The notes under the pieces: model-generated
What the model saw: the letters and a program-made list of their open reading frames with translations, nothing else
Databases searched by the model: none
Told to the model about the DNA's origin: nothing
In this document: piece by piece, positions 1 through 6,159 of the stretch
Layout of the letters: the number at the start of each line of letters is the position of its first letter
How positions within the stretch are numbered: the stretch's first letter is position 1
Source of the DNA: Chloroflexi bacterium UBA5189
Lineage (GTDB): Bacteria; Chloroflexota; Limnocylindria; Limnocylindrales; CSP1-4
DNA length: 16,019 nt
Reading direction: 5' to 3'
Assembly (NCBI GenBank): GCA_002413045.1
Contig: DHWF01000023.1
Coordinates: forward strand, 71,780-87,798
Translations under genes and position numbers: made by a program

Positions 1-966
1 ATCGAGATCATCCGGATCGGCTCGCGGGTCCCGGTGTTCCTCCCTCAGCGCATCGACGACGAGCTGTGCGCGATGCTGGAGAAGTACCACCCGCTCTGGA
101 TCAACCTGCACTTCAACCACCCGAACGAGATCACGCCAGAGGTCAGCCGGGCAGTCGACAAGCTGACCAAGGCCGGCCTGCCGGTCGGCAACCAGAGCGT
201 CCTGCTCGCCGGCGTGAACGACTGCGTCCACATCCAGCGGGCGCTGGTCCATCGGCTCGTCGAGAACCGGATCCGGCCGTACTACCTGTACCAGTGCGAC
301 CTGGTCGAGGGCTCGGGACACTTCCGGACACCGGTTGGCAAGGGCCTCGAGATCATGGAGGGCCTGCGCGGCCACACCTCCGGATACGCCGTCCCGACCT
401 ATGTGATCGACGCCCCCGGGGGCGGCGGCAAGATCCCGGTCATGCCCAACTACCTGATCAGCTACTCGGACCACAAGGTCGTCCTGCGCAACTACGAGGG
501 CTACATCACCACCTACGAGGAGCCCGAGACGTACCAGCGCCACGACCAGTCGACGTGCCGCTACTGCCAGCACGAGCGGCCCGAGGCCGGCCAATCCGGT
601 GTCCTCGGCCTGCTGGAAGGCGAGCGGATGTGGATCGAGCCGAAGGGCTTCGAGGACGTGCACGCCCGCGGCAACACGGAGCAGCATCGGCTCCAGGATC
701 CGTCGAAGTGGGTGCCCTTTGGCGTCGGGGCGATCGAGGGGTCCGCCTCGCGGCCTCTCCGGGTGCTGTCGGGCGGCGAGACCGACAGCCTCGATGACGG
801 CACGCGCGCCGCGACCGAGACGAACGCCGGCATCGTCGAGCTCGGCGACCTCGAGCCCGATGAGGCGCGCAACGGCCACGGCGCGAAGCGCGAGTACGGC
901 CCGGGCGAGGAGCCGCGGCCGCGCGAGGGCGAACCGACCGCGACGGCCCACGGAGAGATGCTCTGA
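1..966 (+). CDS. kamA: Lysine 2,3-aminomutase, C-terminal part (5' end outside window)
   Basis: Radical-SAM, PLP-dependent enzyme converting L-lysine to L-beta-lysine in the cytosol. The reading frame is open from base 1, so the N-terminal part with the CxxxCxxC iron-sulfur motif lies outside the window. Visible: the PGGGGK motif, whose lysine (codon 430-432) is the PLP-binding residue of the family, and both aspartates that hold the substrate's amino group in the clostridial enzyme (Asp293 and Asp330 equivalents). The first is in QCDLVEG (codon 298-300) and the second is seven residues before the PLP lysine. The spacing of 37 residues between them matches the family exactly, which favours lysine over the glutamate-using paralogue. 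A CRYC pair near bases 556-567 resembles the C-terminal zinc site. About 100 residues of Asp/Glu/Gly-rich sequence follow, longer than the 416-residue clostridial enzyme. No AblB-type beta-lysine acetyltransferase was recognised nearby. Confidence 0.95.
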   Translation: MEIIRIGSRVPVFLPQRIDDELCAMLEKYHPLWINLHFNHPNEITPEVSRAVDKLTKAGLPVGNQSVLLAGVNDCVHIQRALVHRLVENRIRPYYLYQCDLVEGSGHFRTPVGKGLEIMEGLRGHTSGYAVPTYVIDAPGGGGKIPVMPNYLISYSDHKVVLRNYEGYITTYEEPETYQRHDQSTCRYCQHERPEAGQSGVLGLLEGERMWIEPKGFEDVHARGNTEQHRLQDPSKWVPFGVGAIEGSASRPLRVLSGGETDSLDDGTRAATETNAGIVELGDLEPDEARNGHGAKREYGPGEEPRPREGEPTATAHGEML

Positions 967-1010
967 CCGACGCGGGCAATCTCGGGGCCCTTCGCCCGCA
1001 GCCTCTCGGG

Positions 1011-1406
1011 ATGCCGGACGACCTGCCGAGCCCACCCGTCATCGCTGAATCGGGCGATCCGTTCACGGCCCTGCGGGTGGTCGATCTCGTCGCACGCCTC
1101 GAGCGAGGGCGCCCGATTTCGCTGGCCGCGATCGTGGACCGGCTCAACGCCACGTACCTGGACTGGCTGTTCGAGGCGCGAGTCGTTGCCGATGCGCTCG
1201 TCCAGCTCCAATCGAACTGGCTCGCGGACTACCGGAACGCGAGCGGGATCGTGCTGGAGGAAGGGCCAGGTGGCGCCACCCTCACGATCGAGGACTCGAC
1301 GCGTGTCGATCCGTGGATCGCGCGGCAGGCCGCCCGGCTCGCCGCCGAGTGCCGCGAGGCGCTGGCCGCGTTCAGCCGGCGGGAGCGGCGAGCGGGCGAG
1401 GGCTGA
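1011..1406 (+). CDS. Unknown 131-residue protein
   Basis: No family recognised. The protein is predicted to be soluble and mostly helical, with an Arg/Glu-rich C-terminal helix (residues about 100-128). The middle (residues about 22-90) alternates helices with a short beta hairpin around GIVLEEGPGGATLTIED, which loosely recalls a winged-helix fold; this is only an impression. It starts 44 bases after kamA on the same strand and could be cotranscribed with it. The ATG at 1011 has no good Shine-Dalgarno and no -10 hexamer at the leaderless distance, so the exact start is uncertain. The stop codon lies inside a 16-bp tandem repeat that runs into the pabB promoter region. Codon use looks like its neighbours. 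Confidence 0.6.
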   Translation: MPDDLPSPPVIAESGDPFTALRVVDLVARLERGRPISLAAIVDRLNATYLDWLFEARVVADALVQLQSNWLADYRNASGIVLEEGPGGATLTIEDSTRVDPWIARQAARLAAECREALAAFSRRERRAGEG

Positions 1407-1433
1407 AGCCGGCGTCGGCTGAACCCGGCGTCG
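1402..1433. repeat. Two tandem 16-bp units
   Basis: Two adjacent 16-base copies (1402-1417 and 1418-1433) differ at one position (GCTGAAGC versus GCTGAACC at the start of each). The first copy contains the TGA stop of the upstream unknown gene. It looks like a recent local duplication between two genes rather than a protein-coding repeat. Confidence 0.75.
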
Positions 1434-1437
1434 TGGT

Positions 1438-1466
1438 GGCCCGCGGCGGGCCGCCGATCGGTCGGC
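1438..1466. promoter_or_regulatory. Two adjacent inverted repeats before pabB
   Basis: GGCCC/GGGCC arms (1438-1442 and 1448-1452) are followed at once by GCCGA/TCGGC arms (1453-1457 and 1462-1466). The second ends four bases before the -10 hexamer at 1470, in the -35 to -10 zone. They could be an operator, or a weak hairpin ending upstream transcription. At this GC content such short palindromes also arise by chance. Confidence 0.3.
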
Positions 1467-1469
1467 CGA

Positions 1470-1475
1470 TATGAT
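1470..1475 (+). promoter_or_regulatory. -10 hexamer TATGAT, leaderless pabB promoter
   Basis: TATGAT lies exactly seven bases before the ATG at 1483. That spacing places the transcription start at or next to the start codon, the usual arrangement of leaderless genes. The same spacing recurs at several other genes in this window. There is no clear -35 box. The hexamer overlaps the upstream ATG at 1471, arguing against that earlier start. Confidence 0.6.
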
Positions 1476-1482
1476 CGGGCGG

Positions 1483-2910
1483 ATGCACGACGAGCCATCC
1501 CGCGTCGAGGCGACCCACGCGCCTGGCATTCGCCTGGAGGAGCACCCGGAGCTCGCCGGGCTCGCGCCGATGGATCTCGCCGAGCGCTTCCGCGACCTGC
1601 CGGGCCTCGTGCTGCTGGAGAGCGCCCGGCCCGGACGAAATGCTCGCTGGAGCTTCCTCACGGCCGACCCGATCGCGGTGCTCGAGGCGCCCGCAGCGGG
1701 TCCCGATGTCTTCGCGAACGCGCGCCGCCTGCTCGCACGCCTGACCCCCGATCCGGTCGCCGACGCCTCGGCTCCGCCGTTCCTCGGCGGGCTGGCGGGC
1801 TTCCTCGGGTACGACCTCGGGCGCCGGTTCGAACGGCTGCCCTCGCTCGCGTTGGCCGACCAGGAGCTGCCGGTCATGCGCCTCGCGTTGCACGACTGGG
1901 TCATCGCCTGGGATCGTCGCGACGGCCGAGCCTGGCTCGGCGGCCGGGCGGTCGACGAACGCATCGCGCGGCTCGACGACCGCCTCGCCGAGGTTCGGGC
2001 GCGACTGGTGGCCCCGCTCGCGCGCGCCGGGTCGACCGACAACGGCGGCGCGGCAATCGAGCTGCGTTCCGGCCTCGATCCACGCGCCTACGAAGCCGGC
2101 GTGGAATCGATCCGGCAGTTCATCGCCGATGGCGAGCTGTACCAGGCCAACCTCACCCGCCGGCTCGAGGCGCCGTTCCGGGCCGACCCGTGGCCGTTGT
2201 ATCGGCGCCTGCGGACCGGTGATCCAGCCCTCTTCTCCGCGTTCCTCGACCTCGGCGCGAACCCGCTGACCGGCGCGCCGCGCGCGATCGTCTCGGCCTC
2301 GCCGGAGCCGTTCCTGTCGGTCACGAGCGGCGGCGTTGTCGAGACGAACCCGATCAAGGGCACCCGCCCACGCGGCCGGGACCGTGACGACGACCGCCGC
2401 CTCGCGCGAGAGCTCCTCGCCTCGGCGAAGGACCGGGCCGAGAACGTGATGATCGTGGACGTGCTCCGCAACGACCTCGGTCGCGTCTGCCGCCCGGGGA
2501 GCGTGCGCGTCCCGCGATTGTGCCGCCTCGAGCGAACGGCGGCGGTCCAGCACCTCGTCAGCACGGTGACCGGCCAGCTCCAACTGGGGAGCGACGCGTT
2601 CGACCTGCTCGCGGCCTCGTTCCCCGGCGGCTCCATCACCGGCGCCCCGAAGATCCGGGCCATGGAGCTGCTCGAGGGCCTCGAGCCGGTCCGCCGCGGC
2701 CCGTACACGGGGATCGCGGGCTGGCTCGGGCCGGACGGCGCGATGGCGAGCTCCATCCTGATTCGCACCTTCGTCGCAGACGGCGAGCGGCTGAGCCTGC
2801 ACGTCGGCGGTGGGATCACCTGGCGCAGCGACCCCGCGGCCGAGTGGGATGAGACGGTCGCCAAGGCGCGCGGGCCGCTCTCCGCGATCGGGGCGCGCGA
2901 GGTCGCGTGA
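1483..2910 (+). CDS. pabB: Aminodeoxychorismate synthase component I (PabB type)
   Basis: Converts chorismate and ammonia to 4-amino-4-deoxychorismate, the first step of p-aminobenzoate and folate synthesis; the ammonia normally comes from the partner PabA, which is not in the window. The 475 residues match the full chorismate-binding family length. Visible: an LLES motif near the N-terminus (the tryptophan-pocket motif shared by TrpE and PabB), GGLAGFLGYDLG, GELYQANLTR, SASPEPFL, PIKGTRPRG, DVLRNDLGRVC, FPGGSITGAPK, and the C-terminal block ending VGGGITWRSDP. The lysine of PIKGT (codon 2356-2358) is the PabB-type nucleophile; TrpE has alanine there, so anthranilate synthase is less likely. 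The PabC-type gene directly after it supports the call. ATG 1483 is preferred over ATG 1471 because a TATGAT hexamer sits seven bases upstream. Confidence 0.88.
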   Translation: MHDEPSRVEATHAPGIRLEEHPELAGLAPMDLAERFRDLPGLVLLESARPGRNARWSFLTADPIAVLEAPAAGPDVFANARRLLARLTPDPVADASAPPFLGGLAGFLGYDLGRRFERLPSLALADQELPVMRLALHDWVIAWDRRDGRAWLGGRAVDERIARLDDRLAEVRARLVAPLARAGSTDNGGAAIELRSGLDPRAYEAGVESIRQFIADGELYQANLTRRLEAPFRADPWPLYRRLRTGDPALFSAFLDLGANPLTGAPRAIVSASPEPFLSVTSGGVVETNPIKGTRPRGRDRDDDRRLARELLASAKDRAENVMIVDVLRNDLGRVCRPGSVRVPRLCRLERTAAVQHLVSTVTGQLQLGSDAFDLLAASFPGGSITGAPKIRAMELLEGLEPVRRGPYTGIAGWLGPDGAMASSILIRTFVADGERLSLHVGGGITWRSDPAAEWDETVAKARGPLSAIGAREVA

Positions 2911-3842
2911 GCGGCACCGAGCTCGCCGGGCGCCACGTCTGGATCGACGGCGCACTCGAACCCGCCGACGCGCGCCACCTGTCCGCGTTCGATCGTGGCT
3001 TCCAGCTCGGCGATGGCGTGTTCGAGACGCTCCGAGCGCGGGCCGGTCGCCCGACCGAGCTCGCCGAGCACCTCGCGCGCCTGCGCCGCTCCGCCGCCGG
3101 CCTCGACATCGAGCTCAGCGGTTCGCTCGAGGCGGACGTCACCCAGGGGATTGCGGCGCTCCTGGCCGTTGATGGGCTGGAGGGCCCGGCGGGGGACGCC
3201 TCGGTTCGGATCACGGTGAGCCGCGGAACCAGCGCCGGGCGCGGCCTGCTGCCGCCGGACCGGCCGATCACGACCGTCGTGATCCAGGCGTGGGCCGTGG
3301 CGCCGCCGCCGGCGGGCCATCTCCAGCGCGGGCTGCACCTGATCGTGAGCGCCGTCCGGCGCGATCCGGAGAGTCCGCTCGTCGGGCTCAAGACGACGAG
3401 CCGGGCCGATTACGTCTACGCGCGCCTCGAGGCGCGTCGCGCCGGTGGCGACGACGCGCTCTTCCTGACGCCAGACGGCCACCTCTCCGAGGCAACGAGC
3501 GCGAACATCTTCCTGGTCCGGGGCGGCGAGCTGGCCACGCCGGCCCTCGAGTGCGCGATCCTGGCGGGCACGACGCGAACGTGGATCCTTCGCTGGGCGG
3601 CCGGTGCCGGCCTACGGCCGGTCGAGGGCTGGCTGGTCACCGCTGACCTCGCGGGCGCGGACGAGGCGTTCCTGTGCTCCAGCGTCGCGGGCGTCCTGCC
3701 GGTCACCCGCCTCGACGGCAGGGTGATCGGCACGGGGTTTCCCGGCCGGTGGACGCTGCGGGCGCGCGAGGCACGCGAGGCGTTCATCCGCGATCCGGCG
3801 GGCAGCCGCGATCCGGCGGCCCGAGGCGCCGAATCGGCGTGA
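2907..3842 (+). CDS. pabC: Aminodeoxychorismate lyase-like PLP fold-type IV enzyme
   Basis: Fold-type IV PLP enzyme; in this context it most likely splits 4-amino-4-deoxychorismate into p-aminobenzoate and pyruvate. Visible in order: FDRGFQLGDGVFETLRA (residues about 31-47, the family's N-terminal block), the PLP lysine in VGLKTTSRADY (Lys162, codon 3390-3392), the glutamate block LSEATSANIFLV (about residues 194-205), and ECAILAGTTR before the final VTRLDGRVIG strand. The 311 residues fit the family. Branched-chain aminotransferases and D-amino-acid transaminases share the fold and cannot be excluded by motifs alone; the overlap with pabB decides the call. The GTG start overlaps the pabB stop as GTGA, which suggests translational coupling. 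Confidence 0.8.
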   Translation: MSGTELAGRHVWIDGALEPADARHLSAFDRGFQLGDGVFETLRARAGRPTELAEHLARLRRSAAGLDIELSGSLEADVTQGIAALLAVDGLEGPAGDASVRITVSRGTSAGRGLLPPDRPITTVVIQAWAVAPPPAGHLQRGLHLIVSAVRRDPESPLVGLKTTSRADYVYARLEARRAGGDDALFLTPDGHLSEATSANIFLVRGGELATPALECAILAGTTRTWILRWAAGAGLRPVEGWLVTADLAGADEAFLCSSVAGVLPVTRLDGRVIGTGFPGRWTLRAREAREAFIRDPAGSRDPAARGAESA

Positions 3843-4168
3843 CGCGCGACGAGCTCGTTCGGAGCACGCGGCAGCTGATCGACGAGGGCGACCGGCTCGT
3901 CGGGAACCCGAACCTCGGTGCGCTCAAGGTCTGGCTCCAGCTCACCGACGACCTGCTCGCCCGCGCCTGGGGCTCGATGGACCGCTACCACCTGGCCTGG
4001 CTCTCGGTCGGGCGACCGAGCGCGAGCATTCGCGGTCGCGCGATGACCGACGACGAGGAGTCCGGCTACGTGCGCGACGTTGCCTCCGCGAAGACCGCGG
4101 TCCTCCGGATGAGCGTCGAGGCGCTCACCCGCCATGGCATGCCGTTCGTGGGCGAGAGCCGCGACTGA
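3839..4168 (+). CDS. Unknown 109-residue protein, third gene of the pab operon
   Basis: No family recognised. The GTG start at 3839 overlaps the pabC stop as GTGA, so it is almost certainly expressed with pabBC; the same frame stays open further upstream, but that part would run entirely inside pabC. The protein is soluble and predicted helical, with a Trp-containing helix (LKVWLQLTDDLLARAWGSMD, residues about 29-48) and a charged second half including TDDEESGYVRDVASAKTAV. It lacks cysteine and any obvious catalytic signature. The 3' end stops four bases before the convergent acetyltransferase gene. A role linked to p-aminobenzoate or folate metabolism is only a guess from position. Confidence 0.7.
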   Translation: MTRDELVRSTRQLIDEGDRLVGNPNLGALKVWLQLTDDLLARAWGSMDRYHLAWLSVGRPSASIRGRAMTDDEESGYVRDVASAKTAVLRMSVEALTRHGMPFVGESRD

Positions 4169-4172
4169 CCGA

Positions 4173-4670
4173 TCAGACGGTTCGGACCATGATCGTCCGG
4201 TCCTCGCGATCGAAGTCGTACGCGGCGATGGCGGGGACGCCGTACAGGTTCTGCGTCCCGGGTCCCGTCTGGACCTCGAAGCCTATGGCCCGGTGGAACG
4301 CGATCGACGTCTTATTGCCCGGCCACGTGATGGCATGCACCTCGTGTCGGTCGGCCTGTCGGGCGTCCTCGAAGAACCGCTCGTACAGCGCCCGCCCGAG
4401 GCCGTGCTGACGCAGGTTCGGGTTCGTGCCGATCAGCCGGCAATAGGCGACGTTCGACTGGTCCGGCGAGTGGAACCCGATCAGGAATCCCGCCAGCGCG
4501 CCGTCCGTTGTCTCTGCGAGCCAGGACGTTCCGGTGAAGTGCTGGAGCCACAGCCGCGGCAGCAGGAAGTCCATCTTCCGGCCGCCCCACCAGTCGTCGA
4601 TCACGCGAACGACCGTCGGGTAATCGGCCTCGGTCGGTCGGCGAAAGATGATCCCGTCAGGCGCGTCCAT
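4173..4670 (-). CDS. GNAT-family N-acetyltransferase
   Basis: Predicted acetyl-CoA-dependent N-acyltransferase of about 165 residues, the normal size for a single GNAT domain. Visible: the N-terminal strand IIFRRPTEADYPTVVRVIDDWWGGR, a central strand WLAETTDGALAGFLIGF, acetyl-CoA-binding motif A around NPNLRQHGLGRALYERFFEDAR (residues about 83-104, with the R/Q-x-x-G-x-G pattern), and motif B around PGNKTSIAFHRAIGFEV (residues about 117-133). The acceptor substrate cannot be read from the sequence. It is too short and unlike AblB, so a link to the distant kamA is not supported. The ATG shares one base with the stop of the membrane-protein gene upstream (TGATG), so the two form an operon read on the minus strand. 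The three codons ATG, preceded by GTG, leave one residue of start ambiguity. Confidence 0.87.
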   Translation of the reverse strand: MDAPDGIIFRRPTEADYPTVVRVIDDWWGGRKMDFLLPRLWLQHFTGTSWLAETTDGALAGFLIGFHSPDQSNVAYCRLIGTNPNLRQHGLGRALYERFFEDARQADRHEVHAITWPGNKTSIAFHRAIGFEVQTGPGTQNLYGVPAIAAYDFDREDRTIMVRTV

Positions 4671-5215
4671 CACCGCTGGACGGGACCTGCCGCGGCACCC
4701 CACCACGCGGTCGCCGCAGCCACGAAGGCGACGCCGGGAACGAACAGCCCGAACGTCGTCCACAGGTAATCGAACGGGCCGAGGACACCGCCCTCGCTCT
4801 GGGCGAACAGCCACAGGCCGAGGTCGCCGAGGACGACACTACCCAGTGCCAGGGCCACGGCAGCGCGAATCACTGTCCGGCGCGGCACCGGCGTGGCGGC
4901 ATCGTCCCGGACCGCGGCGCGGGCCGTCAGCAGGCCGATGACGGCGCCCGCGATCCCGGCGACGAACGGGAGCCCGAACGGATACGCGAGCACGCCGCCA
5001 ACGCCGACCAGGGCGATCGCGCCGAGCACCGCGACGATCGCAGCGCGGGCGACCGGCCCGCGGAGCGCGGAACGCGACCCGGATCCAGTGGCGGCGCTGC
5101 GGCTGCCGGGACCGGCTGGGCGCCGGGCGAATCGTGCCGACGGCGGCTCGGGCAGCGGGCGCGCGCGCGGTCTCGTCGCGGATGGGATGCGGTCGCCCGG
5201 ATCGGTGCCTGCCAC
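4670..5215 (-). CDS. Unknown four-helix membrane protein
   Basis: No family recognised. The first 55 residues are Pro/Arg/Ser-rich and probably disordered in the cytosol. Four hydrophobic segments follow at residues about 56-78, 81-103, 113-138 and 150-172, so it is an inner-membrane protein with little soluble part outside. The GTG at 5215 was chosen because a TACGAT hexamer sits six bases upstream on the minus strand, matching the leaderless pattern seen elsewhere here; the frame stays open further upstream, but that part would run through the divergent gene. It overlaps the acetyltransferase gene by one base and is probably cotranscribed with it. No transport or enzyme motif can be seen. 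Confidence 0.65.
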   Translation of the reverse strand: MAGTDPGDRIPSATRPRARPLPEPPSARFARRPAGPGSRSAATGSGSRSALRGPVARAAIVAVLGAIALVGVGGVLAYPFGLPFVAGIAGAVIGLLTARAAVRDDAATPVPRRTVIRAAVALALGSVVLGDLGLWLFAQSEGGVLGPFDYLWTTFGLFVPGVAFVAAATAWWGAAAGPVQR

Positions 5216-5221
5216 GGGGGC

Positions 5222-5227
5222 ATCGTA
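5222..5227 (-). promoter_or_regulatory. -10 hexamer TACGAT, leaderless promoter (minus strand)
   Basis: Read on the minus strand, TACGAT lies six bases before the GTG at 5215 of the membrane-protein gene. With the plus-strand hexamer at 5252-5257 it makes a divergent promoter pair. No -35 box is clear. Confidence 0.5.
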
Positions 5228-5251
5228 CCGGCGTGGGCCGGATGCGCACGG

Positions 5252-5257
5252 TAGACT
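5252..5257 (+). promoter_or_regulatory. -10 hexamer TAGACT, leaderless promoter
   Basis: TAGACT lies seven bases before the GTG at 5265, which decides that start against the in-frame ATG codons downstream. The hexamer is 24 bases from the minus-strand hexamer, so the two promoters could interfere with or co-regulate each other. Confidence 0.55.
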
Positions 5258-5264
5258 CCCGCTC

Positions 5265-5747
5265 GTGAGCCACCCCAGCCTCGGCCTCCCGCCTCGTGAC
5301 ATGTCCGCCGGCGATCCGGCAGCCGCCGCGGCACTTCGGAGTGGCGGCGCTCGCCTCCGTGGCCGCGCCTTCGCGGCGGCGCTGGACCTCGATCCCACGA
5401 TGTCCGACCGCCACGACGAGGTCGTCCGGGCGGCGCTCCTGGCAGATCTCGAGGCGTTCGTCGATCGCCTGATCGTGGCGATCTCGAGTGGCGACCCGGG
5501 GGCGATGGCCACGTTCGCCGATCTCGTGGCGGTTCGGTACCGCAAGCGCAAGATCCCGATGGACGACGTGATCACGCTGTGCGAGGGGCTGCGGCGCGCT
5601 GCCACGTCCGCGGTCGAGCCGAACGCCGAGCGGGCGGTCGATGCGTCGATCGACGCCGCGATCGTCGTGTTCAAGTGGCACCGCCGGCTGGCCGGCGACG
5701 CGCGCAAGCGGAACCCGTTCCTGGCCTACATCTACAAGGGCGCGTGA
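5265..5747 (+). CDS. Unknown all-helical protein, possibly RsbRD-N-like
   Basis: 160 residues. The first 45 residues are low-complexity; residues about 50-145 form a predicted helical bundle (DEVVRAALLADLEAFVDRLI, then FADLVAVRYRKRKIPMDDVI, then a long C-terminal helix). The pattern of a membership-type helix followed by R-Y-x-x-x-x-I-P-M-D-D-V-I and then L-x-x-G-L-R-R is reminiscent of the N-terminal sensor domain of RsbRD-like stress regulators and of some PucR regulators. This is a visual impression and not certain. It ends in a conserved-looking FLAYIYKGA tail. It has no effector domain of its own. The DUF433 gene begins one base after its stop, so the two are probably made together. Confidence 0.6.
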   Translation: MSHPSLGLPPRDMSAGDPAAAAALRSGGARLRGRAFAAALDLDPTMSDRHDEVVRAALLADLEAFVDRLIVAISSGDPGAMATFADLVAVRYRKRKIPMDDVITLCEGLRRAATSAVEPNAERAVDASIDAAIVVFKWHRRLAGDARKRNPFLAYIYKGA

Positions 5748-5748
5748 C

Positions 5749-6066
5749 GTGACGATCAAGTGGGTCGTGTCGGACCCGCTGGTGATGAACGGCGAGCCGT
5801 TCTGCTACGGCACCCGCCTCACCGTCCGCAACATCCTCGAGCTCCGGAGCGCCGGCTACACGCTCGGCCGCATGCTCAAGGACCATCCCGAGCTGCGGCG
5901 CATGGGCGTCGCCGCGGCCTACGAGTACGCCGGCCGGAATCGCGACCGGTATGCCGACTTCTTCGAGAAGGACGGCTCGCTGATGGGCCCCGGTTACTCG
6001 GAGGCGGAGGCCGACGGCCTCCCGAGCCAGTACCGAATTCCGGGCGTGGTGATCAAGTCCGCCTGA
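5749..6066 (+). CDS. DUF433 family protein
   Basis: 105 residues. Residues about 7-64 carry the DUF433 pattern: D-P-x-x-x-x-G-E-P-x-x-x-G-T-R-L-T-V-x-x-I-L-E-L, then a GYTLGRMLKDHPEL segment, then an ALA-rich helix (MGVAAAYEYAGRNRD). DUF433 is a small helix-turn-helix-like domain often found as the antitoxin-like partner of DUF5615/PIN-type toxins. No such toxin is next to it here; the neighbour upstream is the helical protein at 5265. The C-terminal 35 residues extend beyond the usual domain. GTG start one base after the preceding stop (TGAcGTG). Confidence 0.78.
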   Translation: MTIKWVVSDPLVMNGEPFCYGTRLTVRNILELRSAGYTLGRMLKDHPELRRMGVAAAYEYAGRNRDRYADFFEKDGSLMGPGYSEAEADGLPSQYRIPGVVIKSA

Positions 6067-6093
6067 CCCGCGCCACAGGATCTCCATCGCGCC

Positions 6094-6110
6094 TTCACAC
6101 CCGGTTCATG
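6094..6110 (+). promoter_or_regulatory. 11-bp-spaced direct repeat (TTCACA / TTCATG)
   Basis: TTCACA at 6094-6099 and TTCATG at 6105-6110 are exactly 11 bases apart start to start, separated by CCCGG. OmpR/PhoP-type response regulators bind such one-helical-turn tandem half-sites. The second half-site falls in the -35 area of the candidate -10 at 6125-6130. An OmpR-type regulator is encoded two genes downstream, so this may be its own target site. Confidence 0.5.
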
Positions 6111-6124
6111 ACTCGCCACGAGGC

Positions 6125-6130
6125 TATGGC
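6125..6130 (+). promoter_or_regulatory. Candidate -10 TATGGC for the small membrane protein
   Basis: TATGGC lies 14 bases after the direct repeat and about 30 bases before the ATG at 6160. It would give a short leader that contains the strong Shine-Dalgarno. No good -35 hexamer is present, consistent with an activator-dependent promoter. Confidence 0.35.
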
Positions 6131-6145
6131 CATCGACCTTCCACC

Positions 6146-6151
6146 AAGGAG
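6146..6151 (+). promoter_or_regulatory. Strong ribosome binding site AAGGAG
   Basis: AAGGAG with eight bases to the ATG at 6160. It is one of only two strong Shine-Dalgarno sequences before a start codon in this window, where most first genes seem leaderless. Confidence 0.8.
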
Positions 6152-6159
6152 ATGACCAC

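Noticed and set aside
972..999. Hairpin GCGGGC/GCCCGC after kamA
   Set aside because: Six-base arms with a 16-base loop and no U-tract; weak and expected by chance in this base composition.
1471..1473. ATG at 1471 as the pabB start
   Set aside because: It lies within the TATGAT hexamer used for the leaderless promoter; ATG 1483 fits the seven-base spacing seen at other genes.
561..2042. 493-residue minus-strand frame across kamA and pabB
   Set aside because: Arg/Ser/Pro-rich composition with no motif, and it crosses three well-supported plus-strand genes. Frame shadow.
1483..2910. Anthranilate synthase TrpE
   Set aside because: The PIKGT lysine is the PabB signature (TrpE has PIAGT) and a PabC-type lyase follows directly.
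4173..4670. AblB (beta-lysine acetyltransferase) partner of kamA
   Set aside because: The GNAT protein is shorter than AblB, lacks its recognisable motifs, lies over 3 kb away, and is in a different operon on the other strand.
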